Shown: one piece after another, positions 9,362 to 17,796 of the stretch | Layout of the letters: every line of letters begins with the position of its first letter | How positions within the stretch are numbered: position 1 is the first letter of the stretch | NCBI GenBank assembly: GCA_035995025.1 | Contig: DASYKY010000002.1 | Location: 1-64,000 of the forward strand | Length of the DNA: 64,000 nt | Direction of reading: 5' to 3' | DNA from: Actinophytocola sp035995025 | GTDB lineage: Bacteria > Actinomycetota > Actinomycetes > Mycobacteriales > Pseudonocardiaceae | Notes under the pieces: generated by a model | Database searches by the model: none | What the model was told of the DNA's origin: nothing | The model's input: only the letters and a program-made list of their open reading frames with translations | Program-made: the position numbers and the translations under genes

Positions 9362-9435
9362 GATCGCTCCTCGCAGGCTCTGAGCGACGGCTCGCGGTCG
9401 CCCTGTGTTGATGATTCGCTCGCAAGCTCGCTCAT
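9357..9435 (-). repeat. MIRU-like intercistronic element, copy 1, with 25-aa relay ORF
   Basis: This element fills the 70 nt between the glycosyltransferase stop (9432-9434) and the methyltransferase GTG (9361). It encodes an ORF (9358-9435, minus strand) whose ATG overlaps the upstream TGA and whose TGA overlaps the downstream GTG. The peptide begins MSELASESS, has QGDRE in the middle and ends RACEERS. Two direct repeats, GAGCTTGCGAGC and GAGCCTGCGAGG, flank the element, and the second supplies the GAGGAG ribosome site of the next gene. Other copies are at 20222-20300 and 24519-24600. Confidence 0.85.
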
Positions 9436-10445
9436 TTGGTCACCACCGAGGGCGTCTTCGGCTCGACCGCGTCCTCGGGCTCGAGGGTCTTGGTGCGTTC
9501 GCGGATCAGGTCGGTCGCCTCGCGCCGGTTCGCCGTGCGGTGCAGCACGATCTCCGCGATCAGCCCGATCGACACCATCTGCACGCCGAGGATCACCAGC
9601 AGGATGCCCAGCATCAGCAGCGGGCGGTCGCCGATGGCCTCGCCGCCGAAGATCTTCACGATCGTCAGGTAGGCCAGCAGCAGGAAGCCGAGCAGCCCCG
9701 ACGCGAGCCCGAGCCCGCCGAACAGGTGCGCCGGGCGGCGGCCGTACTTGGTGATCGTCATGACCGTCAGCAGGTCGATGGCGCCGCGCACGTAGCGCTC
9801 CAGGCCGTACTTCGACTTGCCGTGCTCACGCGGCCGGTGGTTGACCGCCAGCTCGCGGACCTTGTAGCCGGACTGGTGGGCGAGCGCCGGGATGTAGCGG
9901 TGCAGCTCGCCGTAGAGCGGCACCCGCCGGTACACCTCGGTCCGCGCGGCCTTGAGCCCGCAGTTGTGGTCGTTGAGCTTCAGCCCGGTGATCACGCCGG
10001 TCATCTTGTTGAAGAACTTCGACGGGATGCGCTTGCCCAGCGGGTCCTTGCGGTCGGCCTTGTGGCCGGACACCAGGTCGGCGCCGTCGTCGAGCTCGGC
10101 GAGCAGGCGCGGCACCTCGGCCGGGTCGTCCTGCAGGTCGGCGTCCATCGTGACGATGCGCTCACCGCGCACCTCGTCGACGGCCGCGGCGAGCGCGGCG
10201 GCCTTGCCGAAGTTGCGCCGCAGGCGCAGCGCGCGGACCCGCCCGTGGGTGGCGGCCAGCTCCTCCATGACCGACCAGCTCGAGTCGGTGCTGCCGTCGT
10301 CGACGAAGATCACTTCGTACTCGACCTCGGGCAGCGTCTCGAACGCCTCGCCGATCTCGGCCACCAGAGTGGCCAGCGTCGCCTCCTCGTCCTTGACCGG
10401 GATCAGCACGCTGACCTGGACATCTGGCACGGTTTCTATATCCAC
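9432..10445 (-). CDS. Dolichyl-phosphate-mannose synthase/ArnC-like family 2 glycosyltransferase
   Basis: 337 residues from a GTG whose G is shared with the upstream TAG stop. The catalytic domain (1-230) shows VSVLIPVKDEE, EVIFVDDGSTDSSW, the MDADLQDDP metal site and HNCGLKAARTEVYR. Two C-terminal membrane spans (about residues 240-310) precede a polar tail. Such enzymes transfer a sugar from a nucleotide donor to polyprenyl phosphate, making the donor used by membrane GT-C enzymes. The gene directly upstream encodes just such a membrane protein, which supports a donor-maker/user pair. Confidence 0.92.
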   Translation of the reverse strand: MDIETVPDVQVSVLIPVKDEEATLATLVAEIGEAFETLPEVEYEVIFVDDGSTDSSWSVMEELAATHGRVRALRLRRNFGKAAALAAAVDEVRGERIVTMDADLQDDPAEVPRLLAELDDGADLVSGHKADRKDPLGKRIPSKFFNKMTGVITGLKLNDHNCGLKAARTEVYRRVPLYGELHRYIPALAHQSGYKVRELAVNHRPREHGKSKYGLERYVRGAIDLLTVMTITKYGRRPAHLFGGLGLASGLLGFLLLAYLTIVKIFGGEAIGDRPLLMLGILLVILGVQMVSIGLIAEIVLHRTANRREATDLIRERTKTLEPEDAVEPKTPSVVTK

Positions 10446-12202
10446 TACTCGTCTCCGGTGTCGCTGACCTGCGCGGGTAGCCACCGCATCGCGCCGCTGG
10501 TGTACACGACCACGATGCGTGTCTCGTCGGTGACCGGTCCGATGGCCCTGAAGCCTACGTCGGGCGGCAGTCCCCAGTACTTCGCGGTGACCTCGCTGCG
10601 TACGAGCCGGCTCACGCCACCGCCGACGACCTTGCCCTTTCCGTCCACGACCAGCGTGCAGCGGACCTGGTCGCTGTCCTGGTGCAGGCCGCCGGTCGCC
10701 CAGCCCACGATCAGCGCGGCGTCCCCGCGCGGCTCGACCGTCTCGATCAGGCCGGACGGCTGGTCGGGGCTGCGCGGGCCGGGCGGCGGCAGCGCGGTCG
10801 CCTTGTCGAGGTCGATGGTCGAGCCGAGCTCCGGGCCGCCGCAGCCGAGCGAGAACGTCCCGTTGAGCGGGTAGGCGTGCAGCGCCTGGAGCGTGGGCCG
10901 CAGCTTGTCCTGGGGCGGCAGCACCGGGCCCAGCACGTCGCCGTAGCCGGACGCGATCGCGACGCCCTCGATCGGGTGCTCCTTGATCTGCGCGTGCAGC
11001 AGCGCGGCGGTCGGCACGCCGAGCGTGAAGCCGACGATGCCGAGCCCGACCACGGCGGTCGCGATCTTCTGCGCGTTGCGCCGCACGCCCTTGTAGAGCA
11101 CCACGGACAGGATCACGATCAGCGGGATCGACACCATGACCGCGAGCGAGGAGTACCGGCTGGTGAGCCCGAAGTCGGTGCCGAAGTCGACCCGCGCGGT
11201 GGCGATCATGGCGCAGGCGATCACGCCGTAGACGGTGAGTGCCCACCAGAAGCGCAGCCGCTCGTCGCGGGCGGTCCGGTTGGTGGTGAGCACGGCGAGC
11301 GCGACGAGGCTCACCATGCCGGCGACGACCGCGACGCCCGCGTTGTCGGCGGTCCACATCTTCCCGACGATCGTCAGGAACGTGTACAGCAGCGAGCCGA
11401 TGTCGTGGGTGGGCGCGCCGCCGACCCAGACCGCGGGCTTGAGGATGTACCAGACGCCGACCAGCACCACGCCGATCCCGAGCGGCACGAGCCGGGTCCG
11501 CCGGCGCTCCTTGTGCAGCGCGGCCAGCACCGCGAGCGCGGGCCACAGCGCGAACGCCGTGCCGTAGGACGCGGTCGCGAGGATGCCGACGCCCCACGCC
11601 CCGAGCCACTTGCGCCGGCTCGCGAGCACGAGCGAGGCGATGACGAGCAGGTTCGCGGTGAGCCACGCGGCGCCGCTCATCGAGCGGACGTACATGTGCA
11701 GCCCCTGCAAGCTGAACACCAGCGCGGACGCGGCGACCACGAGCGCGGCCCGCACCACCGGCGGGAGTGTCTTCGGTAGCGCCGCGCGCATGAGCAGCAC
11801 GGTGGCGGCCGCGATCAGGATCACGACGTAGCCGAGCACCCGGTTGTCGCCGTCCGCGAGCCGCGCGTCCAGCCAGTACAGCAACGACGGGATCATCAGC
11901 GGGTGCTCGTTCTGCGGCGTGAAGATGCCGCCGAGCCGGAACGAGCCGTCCGGGTTCGTGATCCGGATCAGCACGTACCAGTAGTCGAGCCACTGCAGCT
12001 TCCCGGACCGCGCCACCTCGAGCACGATGGCGAGCGGCGGGACCAGGGCGATCAGCTCGACGAGGCGGGCGATGGTGCGATCGGACAGCCGGTCGCGCAA
12101 CGCCTCTGCCCACGTGCGGCGCGCGCCCTCGTCCTCCTGACCGGAGTCGGGTTCGCGCGGCGGATCCGCCTCCGGATCCTTCTTCACGACCGTGCTCGTC
12201 AC
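10445..12202 (-). CDS. Polytopic membrane protein, probable GT-C-type glycosyltransferase
   Basis: 585 residues from a GTG. After a charged 50-residue cytosolic lead there are about 10-11 hydrophobic spans. An early extracytoplasmic loop (QWLDYWYVLIRI, then PQNEHPLMIP) has acidic residues placed as in GT-C glycosyltransferases. A soluble C-terminal part of about 150 residues follows. No signature identifies one family, so the GT-C call is by layout and by its neighbour, a polyprenyl-phosphate glycosyltransferase that overlaps its stop. It would attach sugars outside the membrane. Confidence 0.7.
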   Translation of the reverse strand: MTSTVVKKDPEADPPREPDSGQEDEGARRTWAEALRDRLSDRTIARLVELIALVPPLAIVLEVARSGKLQWLDYWYVLIRITNPDGSFRLGGIFTPQNEHPLMIPSLLYWLDARLADGDNRVLGYVVILIAAATVLLMRAALPKTLPPVVRAALVVAASALVFSLQGLHMYVRSMSGAAWLTANLLVIASLVLASRRKWLGAWGVGILATASYGTAFALWPALAVLAALHKERRRTRLVPLGIGVVLVGVWYILKPAVWVGGAPTHDIGSLLYTFLTIVGKMWTADNAGVAVVAGMVSLVALAVLTTNRTARDERLRFWWALTVYGVIACAMIATARVDFGTDFGLTSRYSSLAVMVSIPLIVILSVVLYKGVRRNAQKIATAVVGLGIVGFTLGVPTAALLHAQIKEHPIEGVAIASGYGDVLGPVLPPQDKLRPTLQALHAYPLNGTFSLGCGGPELGSTIDLDKATALPPPGPRSPDQPSGLIETVEPRGDAALIVGWATGGLHQDSDQVRCTLVVDGKGKVVGGGVSRLVRSEVTAKYWGLPPDVGFRAIGPVTDETRIVVVYTSGAMRWLPAQVSDTGDE

Positions 12203-12257
12203 GCCAATACCATGTCAAAGCCGTGTTGACCACCGACGCGCGGCCTGGTCATCGGCG

Positions 12258-12533
12258 TCAGTCCTCGGCGGTGTCCGCCTCCAGCTGCTCACCGATCCCT
12301 TGGCTCAGCGGAGTGGTGTCGTCGCGGGTGCCGACGATCTGCGTCATCTCCCCGGACGGCGCCTCCCACGCGGCGGACGCGGGGATGTGCACACGCTGGC
12401 GCGCCTCGGTTTCGGCTCTCTCCCGGTCGGCCTCCGCCAGGATCTCCGCGCAACGTTCGCGGTAGTCGCCGGTGGTGATCTTCCCCGAGGTCAGCTCCTC
12501 GCCGAGCGCCCGGAATTGGTCCTGCCACGCCAT
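12258..12533 (-). CDS. Short soluble paralogue of the WQxEL/TQIV proteins
   Basis: 91 residues. It holds only the N-terminal helical domain (MAWQDQFRALGEEL, then SGKITTGDYRERCAEIL) and one TQIV site at T64 (GEMTQIVG), and lacks the linker, membrane span and outer domain of the 674-1936 and 5454-6749 proteins. It could be a minimal soluble partner or competitor of the long forms. The gene is the last of the leftward cluster and is divergent from msrA, with 61 nt between the start codons. Confidence 0.72.
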   Translation of the reverse strand: MAWQDQFRALGEELTSGKITTGDYRERCAEILAEADRERAETEARQRVHIPASAAWEAPSGEMTQIVGTRDDTTPLSQGIGEQLEADTAED

Positions 12534-12594
12534 GGGAAGTTGTTACCACGGCCATGCGTTGACCCTGATGCGAGATACGGAGAAGAGTGGAGGC

Positions 12595-13263
12595 ATGGCG
12601 TTGTTCGGGCATGACAAGGCACGGATGGTTGACACGTCGAGGGCACTGCCCGGCCGGGAGAACCCGATGCCGGTGGCGAAGTTCCACGCGGTGTTCACCG
12701 ACCGGCCGATCGCCCCGCCGTTCCCCGAGGGCATGCGCACCGCGGTGTTCGGCCTGGGCTGTTTCTGGGGTGCCGAGCGGCTGTTCTGGCAGACCCCGGG
12801 TGTGTACACGACGGCCGTCGGCTACGCGGGCGGGCTGACCCCGAACCCGACGTACGAGGAGGTGTGCTCCGGCCGTACCGGGCACGCCGAGGCCGTGCTC
12901 GTCGTGTTCGACCCGAACCAGATCTCCTACGACGCGGTGCTGAAGGTGTTCTGGGAGGGCCACGACCCGACGCAGGGCATGCGCCAGGGCAACGACGTGG
13001 GGACCCAGTACCGCTCGGCGGCGTACTACACCGACGAGGCGCAGCGCGAGGTTCTCGAGGAGAGCCGCAAGTCCTACCAGGCGGCCCTCGCGCGCAGCGG
13101 CCACGGCGAGATCAGCACGGAGATCGCCCCGCTGGGCGAGTTCTACTACGCCGAGGACTACCACCAGCAGTACCTGTCGGACGCGAAGAACCCGAACGGC
13201 TACTGCGGCCTGGGCGGCACGGGCGTGAGCTGCCCGATCGGCCTGGCCACCAACGAGGCCTGA
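12595..13263 (+). CDS. msrA: Peptide-methionine (S)-S-oxide reductase
   Basis: 222 residues from the ATG at 12595, which follows GGAGG at 5-nt spacing. The N-terminal extension (MALFGHDKARM, ALPGRENPMP) matches long E. coli-type MsrA. The catalytic Cys is C56 in GLGCFWGAERLF. VGYAGG, EVCSGRTGHAE and the C-terminal resolving-Cys region (NGYCGLGGTGVSCPIG) are all present. It reduces the S epimer of methionine sulfoxide in proteins using thioredoxin. A strong terminator follows. Confidence 0.97.
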   Translation: MALFGHDKARMVDTSRALPGRENPMPVAKFHAVFTDRPIAPPFPEGMRTAVFGLGCFWGAERLFWQTPGVYTTAVGYAGGLTPNPTYEEVCSGRTGHAEAVLVVFDPNQISYDAVLKVFWEGHDPTQGMRQGNDVGTQYRSAAYYTDEAQREVLEESRKSYQAALARSGHGEISTEIAPLGEFYYAEDYHQQYLSDAKNPNGYCGLGGTGVSCPIGLATNEA

Positions 13264-13274
13264 CATGACAAGGC

Positions 13275-13299
13275 GGGCCCCGCCGTCCTGGCGGGGCCC
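13275..13299. terminator. Bidirectional hairpin terminator between msrA and tRNA-Gly
   Basis: A perfect 10-bp stem, GGGCCCCGCC with GGCGGGGCCC, encloses a 5-nt loop. It lies 11 nt after the msrA stop and 24 nt past the 3' end of the oppositely oriented tRNA, so it can end both transcripts. Confidence 0.85.
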
Positions 13300-13323
13300 T
13301 GCTGTCTGTGCTGTCTGTTCGCG

Positions 13324-13396
13324 AGCGGACGACGGGACTCGAACCCGCGACCCTCACCTTGGCAAGGTGATGCGCTACCAACTGCGCTACGTCCGC
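13324..13396 (-). tRNA. tRNA-Gly (anticodon GCC)
   Basis: 73 nt. The acceptor strands GCGGACG and CGTCCGC pair over 7 bp, with T as discriminator base and no encoded CCA. The D-arm contains AGCGCAGTTGGTAGCGC, the anticodon stem-loop is CACCT-TGCCA-AGGTG with GCC as anticodon, and the T-arm reads GCGGGTTCGAGTCCCGT. All four arms are intact. Confidence 0.96.
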
Positions 13397-13606
13397 GAAT
13401 ACCTGCTCCTGGCAGTTTAGCTGATGTGATGACGGGGTACGCCCGGCAGGCGGGGGTATAGGTCCGCGTCATGTGGTTAGGCCGAACGGGCTAATACCTT
13501 CGTCGGTATCACCTTCACGTTCTTAACGTTTGCCGTACACATGAATCCGCCTGTGGCATGTTGAGCCAGATTCCCGTGGCGGCCGGGAGGGGAGGTGCCT
13601 GGTCAC

Positions 13607-15070
13607 ATGACCGGCGAGGCTCCGAGACCATCCGGAGCACAGAGGGCGGAACAGCGGGCGGAGACAGGGGACGCGGAGGATCGGGCACTGCTCGACCGCC
13701 TCCGGGCCGGTGAGGACGCGGCCTTCGGCCAGCTGTTCTCCCGCCACTCGGCCGCCGTCTTCCGACTGGCGCTGGGGCTCGTCAGCGACCGGGCCGAGGC
13801 CGAGGATCTCACCGCCGAGGCGTTCTTCCGCGTGCTGCAGGCCATCCGCCGCGGCTCCGGGCCGGTCGACAACGTGCGCGGCTACCTGCTGATCGTCGCC
13901 CGGCGGGTGGCGTGGGAGTGGAGCCTGCGCCGCAAGGACGTCCCGGTCAGCGACGAGGAGCTGACCCACCGCGCCGCCTCCGACCCGGACACGTCCGGCC
14001 AGTTCACCGAGCGCAACCTGATCCGCCGCGCGTTCACCAGCCTCCCGGAGCGCTGGCGCAACGTCCTCTGGAAGATGGAGGTCGAGGGCGAGCGCCCGGC
14101 CGCGGTGGCCACCAACTTCGGCCTCAGCCCCAACGCCACCGCCGCCCTCGCCCGCCGCGCCCGGCAGGGCCTGCGCGCCGCGTACCTCCAGGCGCACCTC
14201 GCCGCCGACCGCAGCGCCACCGGCTGCCGTTCGGTGCTCGAGAAGCTCGGCGCCTACACCGCGGGCAGCACGTCCGGCATCGAGCGCAGGCGCATCCGCG
14301 CCCACCTCGCCGCGTGCGCGTCCTGCACGGCCATGTACGTGGAGCTGCGCGAGGTCTGCTCGGGCCTGCGCGCGCACGCCGGCGTCTCCGCGGCCCCGGT
14401 CGTGATCGCGGCCGCCGCGGGCGGGTTCGGCGCCGTGTTCAAGGGCCTGTTCGCCAGCACCAAGATCCAGATCGGGGTCGCGGCCGGCTCGGTCGCCGCG
14501 GCGGGCGTGCTCGGGTTCGTCGTCGCACCGTGGGGCGGCGGCGACGGCGCGGCCGATCCGGTCAGCCTGTCCGGCAAGCGCGGCGTCGAGCTGGAGATCA
14601 CCCAGCCGCCCGGCGCGCCGCCCACCACGTCCCTGCGGGTCACCACCGGCGTGCTGACCACGCAGGCCCGCGTGCCCGAGCGCCGCGCGGAGCCGGCCGA
14701 CCCGCCGGAGGGCGCGGTGACCCCAACGTCCGCGAAGCCCGTGAAGGCCACGCCGAAGGCGGCCGCCGGTGGCGACGGCGCGCGGGCCGGGGCGCCGATG
14801 ATGTCCGGGGAGGCGGCGTTCGACGAGAGCTCCCCGGTCGTCTACCGGGAGACGACGGTCGAGCGGCACACCACGACCTCCGACGGCTACAGCGTGGTGT
14901 ACGAGACGACGACGGTCTACGAGGTCAACGCGCGGAACCAGTCGCGGACGACCACGCGGACCACCAGCTACACGCAGCAGCCGAGCCCGACGCAACCCCC
15001 GGCCGGGGGAGCATCGACGGCCCGAACGGATGAACCTACTCCGGCGGCGGCTGCGCCGAACGGCCCCTGA
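13607..15070 (+). CDS. ECF sigma factor fused to a zinc-binding, membrane-anchored C-terminal tail
   Basis: 487 residues; the ATG at 13607 lies about 11 nt after GGGAGGGGAGG, with an in-frame GTG at 13595 overlapping that site. Region 2 (DRLRAGEDAAFGQLF, DLTAEAFFRVLQ) and region 4 (LPERWRNVLWKMEVEG, FGLSPNATAALARRAR) are complete. An anti-sigma-like zinc motif follows, RAHLAACASC (HxxxCxxC), then a membrane span near 285-307 and a Thr/Pro-rich outer part of about 170 residues with TTT and TTSY runs. Normally the HxxxCxxC domain is in a separate anti-sigma factor. This chain therefore looks like a self-inhibited, membrane-tethered sigma factor of the kind seen in some actinobacterial ECF groups. 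No separate anti-sigma gene is adjacent. Confidence 0.88.
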   Translation: MTGEAPRPSGAQRAEQRAETGDAEDRALLDRLRAGEDAAFGQLFSRHSAAVFRLALGLVSDRAEAEDLTAEAFFRVLQAIRRGSGPVDNVRGYLLIVARRVAWEWSLRRKDVPVSDEELTHRAASDPDTSGQFTERNLIRRAFTSLPERWRNVLWKMEVEGERPAAVATNFGLSPNATAALARRARQGLRAAYLQAHLAADRSATGCRSVLEKLGAYTAGSTSGIERRRIRAHLAACASCTAMYVELREVCSGLRAHAGVSAAPVVIAAAAGGFGAVFKGLFASTKIQIGVAAGSVAAAGVLGFVVAPWGGGDGAADPVSLSGKRGVELEITQPPGAPPTTSLRVTTGVLTTQARVPERRAEPADPPEGAVTPTSAKPVKATPKAAAGGDGARAGAPMMSGEAAFDESSPVVYRETTVERHTTTSDGYSVVYETTTVYEVNARNQSRTTTRTTSYTQQPSPTQPPAGGASTARTDEPTPAAAAPNGP

Positions 15071-15146
15071 CCGGTGCGCGAGGTCGGCGACTTAGGTCAT
15101 CATAAGTAGCGATGATCCCGACCAGCTTCGGAGCCGGGAGGCCGTG

Positions 15147-15584
15147 ATGACACGCAATGTGACGGGTAGGGACGGACGTGACTGGACCGTCCACAGCACG
15201 TTCGAGTGGCGCTCGCCGGCCACCTCGGACGACTTCGAGCACGACGTGAGCGTCGGCAGCACGGCGGCGATCGTGTTGCTGGTGCTGGTGGTGGGGCTCG
15301 GCATCAGCCTCATCGTGTGGACGCCGGACGACGTCGTCGTGCCGCTGTGGGTCGTCATGCTCGTCCTGCTCGCCATCCTGTTCTTCCCGACCCGCTGGGC
15401 GCTGCGCCGGCCGTGGACCGTGGTCGCCGAGACCGGCGACGGCAGCCGGGACGATCCCATCGAGAGGTGGGTCGGCGTGGTCCGCGGCGTGTTCACCCAG
15501 CGCCAGCAGGTCAACCGGGTCGCCCGCAGCATCATGGTCGACTCGGTGCCCGGCATCGAGGGGCCGCTGCAACCCGTGGCGTAA
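15147..15584 (+). CDS. Conserved actinobacterial two-span membrane protein (DUF983-like annotation)
   Basis: 145 residues from the ATG at 15147; a GTG directly before it is also in frame. A polar N-terminus (GRDGRDWTVHSTFEWR) precedes two adjacent spans (about 50-68 and 72-92), and a basic C-terminal segment ends VPGIEGPLQPV. I recognise the layout from Pseudonocardiaceae and mycobacterial genomes but know no function. It is followed by a DNA glycosylase 28 nt downstream and may be co-transcribed with it. Confidence 0.72.
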   Translation: MTRNVTGRDGRDWTVHSTFEWRSPATSDDFEHDVSVGSTAAIVLLVLVVGLGISLIVWTPDDVVVPLWVVMLVLLAILFFPTRWALRRPWTVVAETGDGSRDDPIERWVGVVRGVFTQRQQVNRVARSIMVDSVPGIEGPLQPVA

Positions 15585-15611
15585 ACGCCGGAATCCGGCA
15601 AGACTGGCGAC

Positions 15612-16475
15612 GTGCCTGAACTTCCCGAGGTCGAGGCGCTCGCCCAGCACATCCGCGAGCACGGCGTCGGCCGCGCCGTGGCCAGGGTCGACGTCGCGTC
15701 GCTGTCCGTGTTGAAGACTGCCACCCCACCGTGGACCGAGCTGCGCGGCAGGACCCTCACGGCCACCGGCCGGCACGGCAAGTTCCTGGACCTGGACTGC
15801 GACGGGCTGCACCTGATCATCCACCTGGCGCGGGCCGGGTGGCTGCGCTGGGCGCAGACGCTGTCGGCCACGCCGCCCAAGCCGGGCAAGGGCCCGCTCG
15901 CGCTGCGCGTGCACCTCGGCCCGCCGGGCGAGGGCCCGGGCTTCGACCTGACCGAGGCCGGCACGAAGAAGGGCCTGGCCGTGTGGATCGTGGCCGACCC
16001 CACCGAGGTGCCCGGCATCGCGGCGCTCGGCCCGGACGCGCTGGCCGTCACCCGCGACGAGTTCGGCGCCGTGCTCGCCGGCCGCGGCGAGCGGCTGAAG
16101 ACGGCGCTGACCACGCAGAAGATCCTCGCCGGCGTGGGCAACGCGTACTCCGACGAGATCATGCACACCGCCAAGCTGTCCCCGTACGCGACCGCGGGCA
16201 AGCTGTCCGACGCGGCCGTCGACACGCTGTACGAGGCGATGCGCAAGGTGCTGACGGATGCGGTGGGCCGCTCGGTCGGCCAGCACGCGGCGCTGCTGAA
16301 GGGCGAGAAGCGGTCCGGCCTGCGGGTGCACGCGCGGACCGGCATGCCCTGCCCGGTGTGCGGCGACACGATCCGCGAGGTGTCGTTCGCGGACAAGGCG
16401 TTCCAGTACTGCCCGACCTGCCAGACCGGCGGCAAGCCGCTCGCGGACCGCCGGATGTCACGCCTGCTCAAGTAG
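15612..16475 (+). CDS. Fpg/Nei family DNA glycosylase/AP lyase
   Basis: 287 residues from a GTG. The mature N-terminus PELPEVEALA provides the catalytic Pro and Glu. The beta-hairpin lysine sits in GRHGKFL. The helix-two-turn-helix region contains LAGVGNAYSDEIMHTAKLSP, and the C-terminal zinc finger uses four Cys (CPVCG ... CPTC). This combination matches the actinobacterial Nei2-type enzymes, which remove oxidised bases and nick the abasic site. The final residues RMSRLLK fall where Fpg has its R-containing finger. Confidence 0.93.
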   Translation: MPELPEVEALAQHIREHGVGRAVARVDVASLSVLKTATPPWTELRGRTLTATGRHGKFLDLDCDGLHLIIHLARAGWLRWAQTLSATPPKPGKGPLALRVHLGPPGEGPGFDLTEAGTKKGLAVWIVADPTEVPGIAALGPDALAVTRDEFGAVLAGRGERLKTALTTQKILAGVGNAYSDEIMHTAKLSPYATAGKLSDAAVDTLYEAMRKVLTDAVGRSVGQHAALLKGEKRSGLRVHARTGMPCPVCGDTIREVSFADKAFQYCPTCQTGGKPLADRRMSRLLK

Positions 16476-16517
16476 CCTCGCTTGCTTCGTGAGCACCATT
16501 CGGTTGAGCATTGACGG

Positions 16518-17795
16518 GTGAGCGACCTGCTGTCCGACCTATTCAACGAGCGTGCGCTCATCGGCGCGCTGGCCATGCTCGTCGTCGGCGGCTTGTTCGC
16601 GCTGATCGTCCGCCGCCGCAAGTCCGAGGGCTCGGTCGACGACGCGGTGCTCGACGCCGTGCAGCGGCTGTCGAAGGCGGCGCCCGCGATGCGCAGCGGG
16701 CTCACCGAGGAGGCCGCCGACCAGGCGGTGAAACACCTGGTGGAGATGCTGAAGTGCGTCGCCATCGGCATCACCGACGAGCGCGGCCACCTGCTGTCGT
16801 GGGACGGCGGGGCCAACGAGCACTACCAGCACCTGATCCCGACGATCGACGTCGCCATCCGCAAGGCCCAGCGCGCGGCGATCCCGCACACCAACCTGAA
16901 GTGCAACCAGCGCGGCCGTTGCCCGATGCGCACGGCGGTGATCGTGCCGCTGATCCCGGACGGCCAGGTCGAGGGCACGCTGATCGTGGTCGGCGGGGTC
17001 AACTCGAAACGCCTGATCCGCGCCGCGGACGAGGTCGCGAAGTTCGTGTCCATCCAGCTGGAGCTGGCGAAGCTCGACGAGTCGAAGCAGGCGCTGGCCA
17101 AGGCCGAGGTGCGGATGCTGCGCGCGCAGATCTCGCCGCACTTCCTGTACAACGCGCTGAACTCGATCTCGTCGCTGATCCGCACCGACCCCGAGCGGGC
17201 GCGCGACCTTTTACAGGAGTTCGCGGACTTCACGAGGTACTCGTTCCGCACGACCGGCCAGTTCACGACGCTGGCCGAGGAACTGCGCAACATCGACCGG
17301 TACCTGACGATCCAGGCCCAGCGCTACGCGGACCGCCTGCGCGTGCGGATCAAGATCGCCCCCGAGGTGCTGTCGGTGGTGGTCCCTTTCCTGGTGCTGC
17401 AGCCGCTGGTGGAGAACGCGGTCCAGCACGGCATCTCCCCCAAGCCGGGCGGCGGCACGATCACGGTCGTCGCGCAGGACAACGGCAACGAGGCCCTGAT
17501 CAGCGTGGAGGACGACGGCATCGGCATGGACGCCGACCGCCTGTTCGCCGACCTGCGCGACGCCCACAAGACGGGCTCGCACGTGGGCATCGGCAACATC
17601 AACCAGCGCATGCGCTCGGTGTTCGGCGACGAGTACGCCCTGATGGCGGAGACCGCCCCGGGCGCGGGCATGAAGGTGATCCTGCGGGTCCCGAAGTTCT
17701 TCCCTGGCGTGCGCCCCGACCTGCCCAAGTTCGGTGCCGAGGAAACCGATACCGAAACCGATACCACGGGCAGCAAGACCGAGGCCCACACCTGA
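16518..17795 (+). CDS. LytS-type sensor histidine kinase with GAF-like domain
   Basis: 425 residues from a GTG. One N-terminal span (about 12-31) precedes a GAF-like domain (about 45-185) with two Cys in LKCNQRGRCPM. The His_kinase (LytS) motif is AQISPHFLYNALNS with phospho-acceptor H208. The HATPase_c domain shows PLVENAVQHG and VEDDGIGMD. The Asp/Thr-rich tail comes from a small nucleotide repeat. It should autophosphorylate and signal to a LytTR regulator; the nearest orphan one is at 19398-20225. The stop is followed immediately by DnaA-box repeat copy A. Confidence 0.92.
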   Translation: MSDLLSDLFNERALIGALAMLVVGGLFALIVRRRKSEGSVDDAVLDAVQRLSKAAPAMRSGLTEEAADQAVKHLVEMLKCVAIGITDERGHLLSWDGGANEHYQHLIPTIDVAIRKAQRAAIPHTNLKCNQRGRCPMRTAVIVPLIPDGQVEGTLIVVGGVNSKRLIRAADEVAKFVSIQLELAKLDESKQALAKAEVRMLRAQISPHFLYNALNSISSLIRTDPERARDLLQEFADFTRYSFRTTGQFTTLAEELRNIDRYLTIQAQRYADRLRVRIKIAPEVLSVVVPFLVLQPLVENAVQHGISPKPGGGTITVVAQDNGNEALISVEDDGIGMDADRLFADLRDAHKTGSHVGIGNINQRMRSVFGDEYALMAETAPGAGMKVILRVPKFFPGVRPDLPKFGAEETDTETDTTGSKTEAHT

Positions 17796-17796
17796 C

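Noticed and set aside
1..12533. Antibiotic biosynthetic gene cluster, suggested by the TylF-type methyltransferase
   Set aside because: No polyketide or peptide synthase, deoxysugar set or resistance gene; the glycosyltransferases, acyltransferases and flippase-like protein fit a surface glycan locus better.
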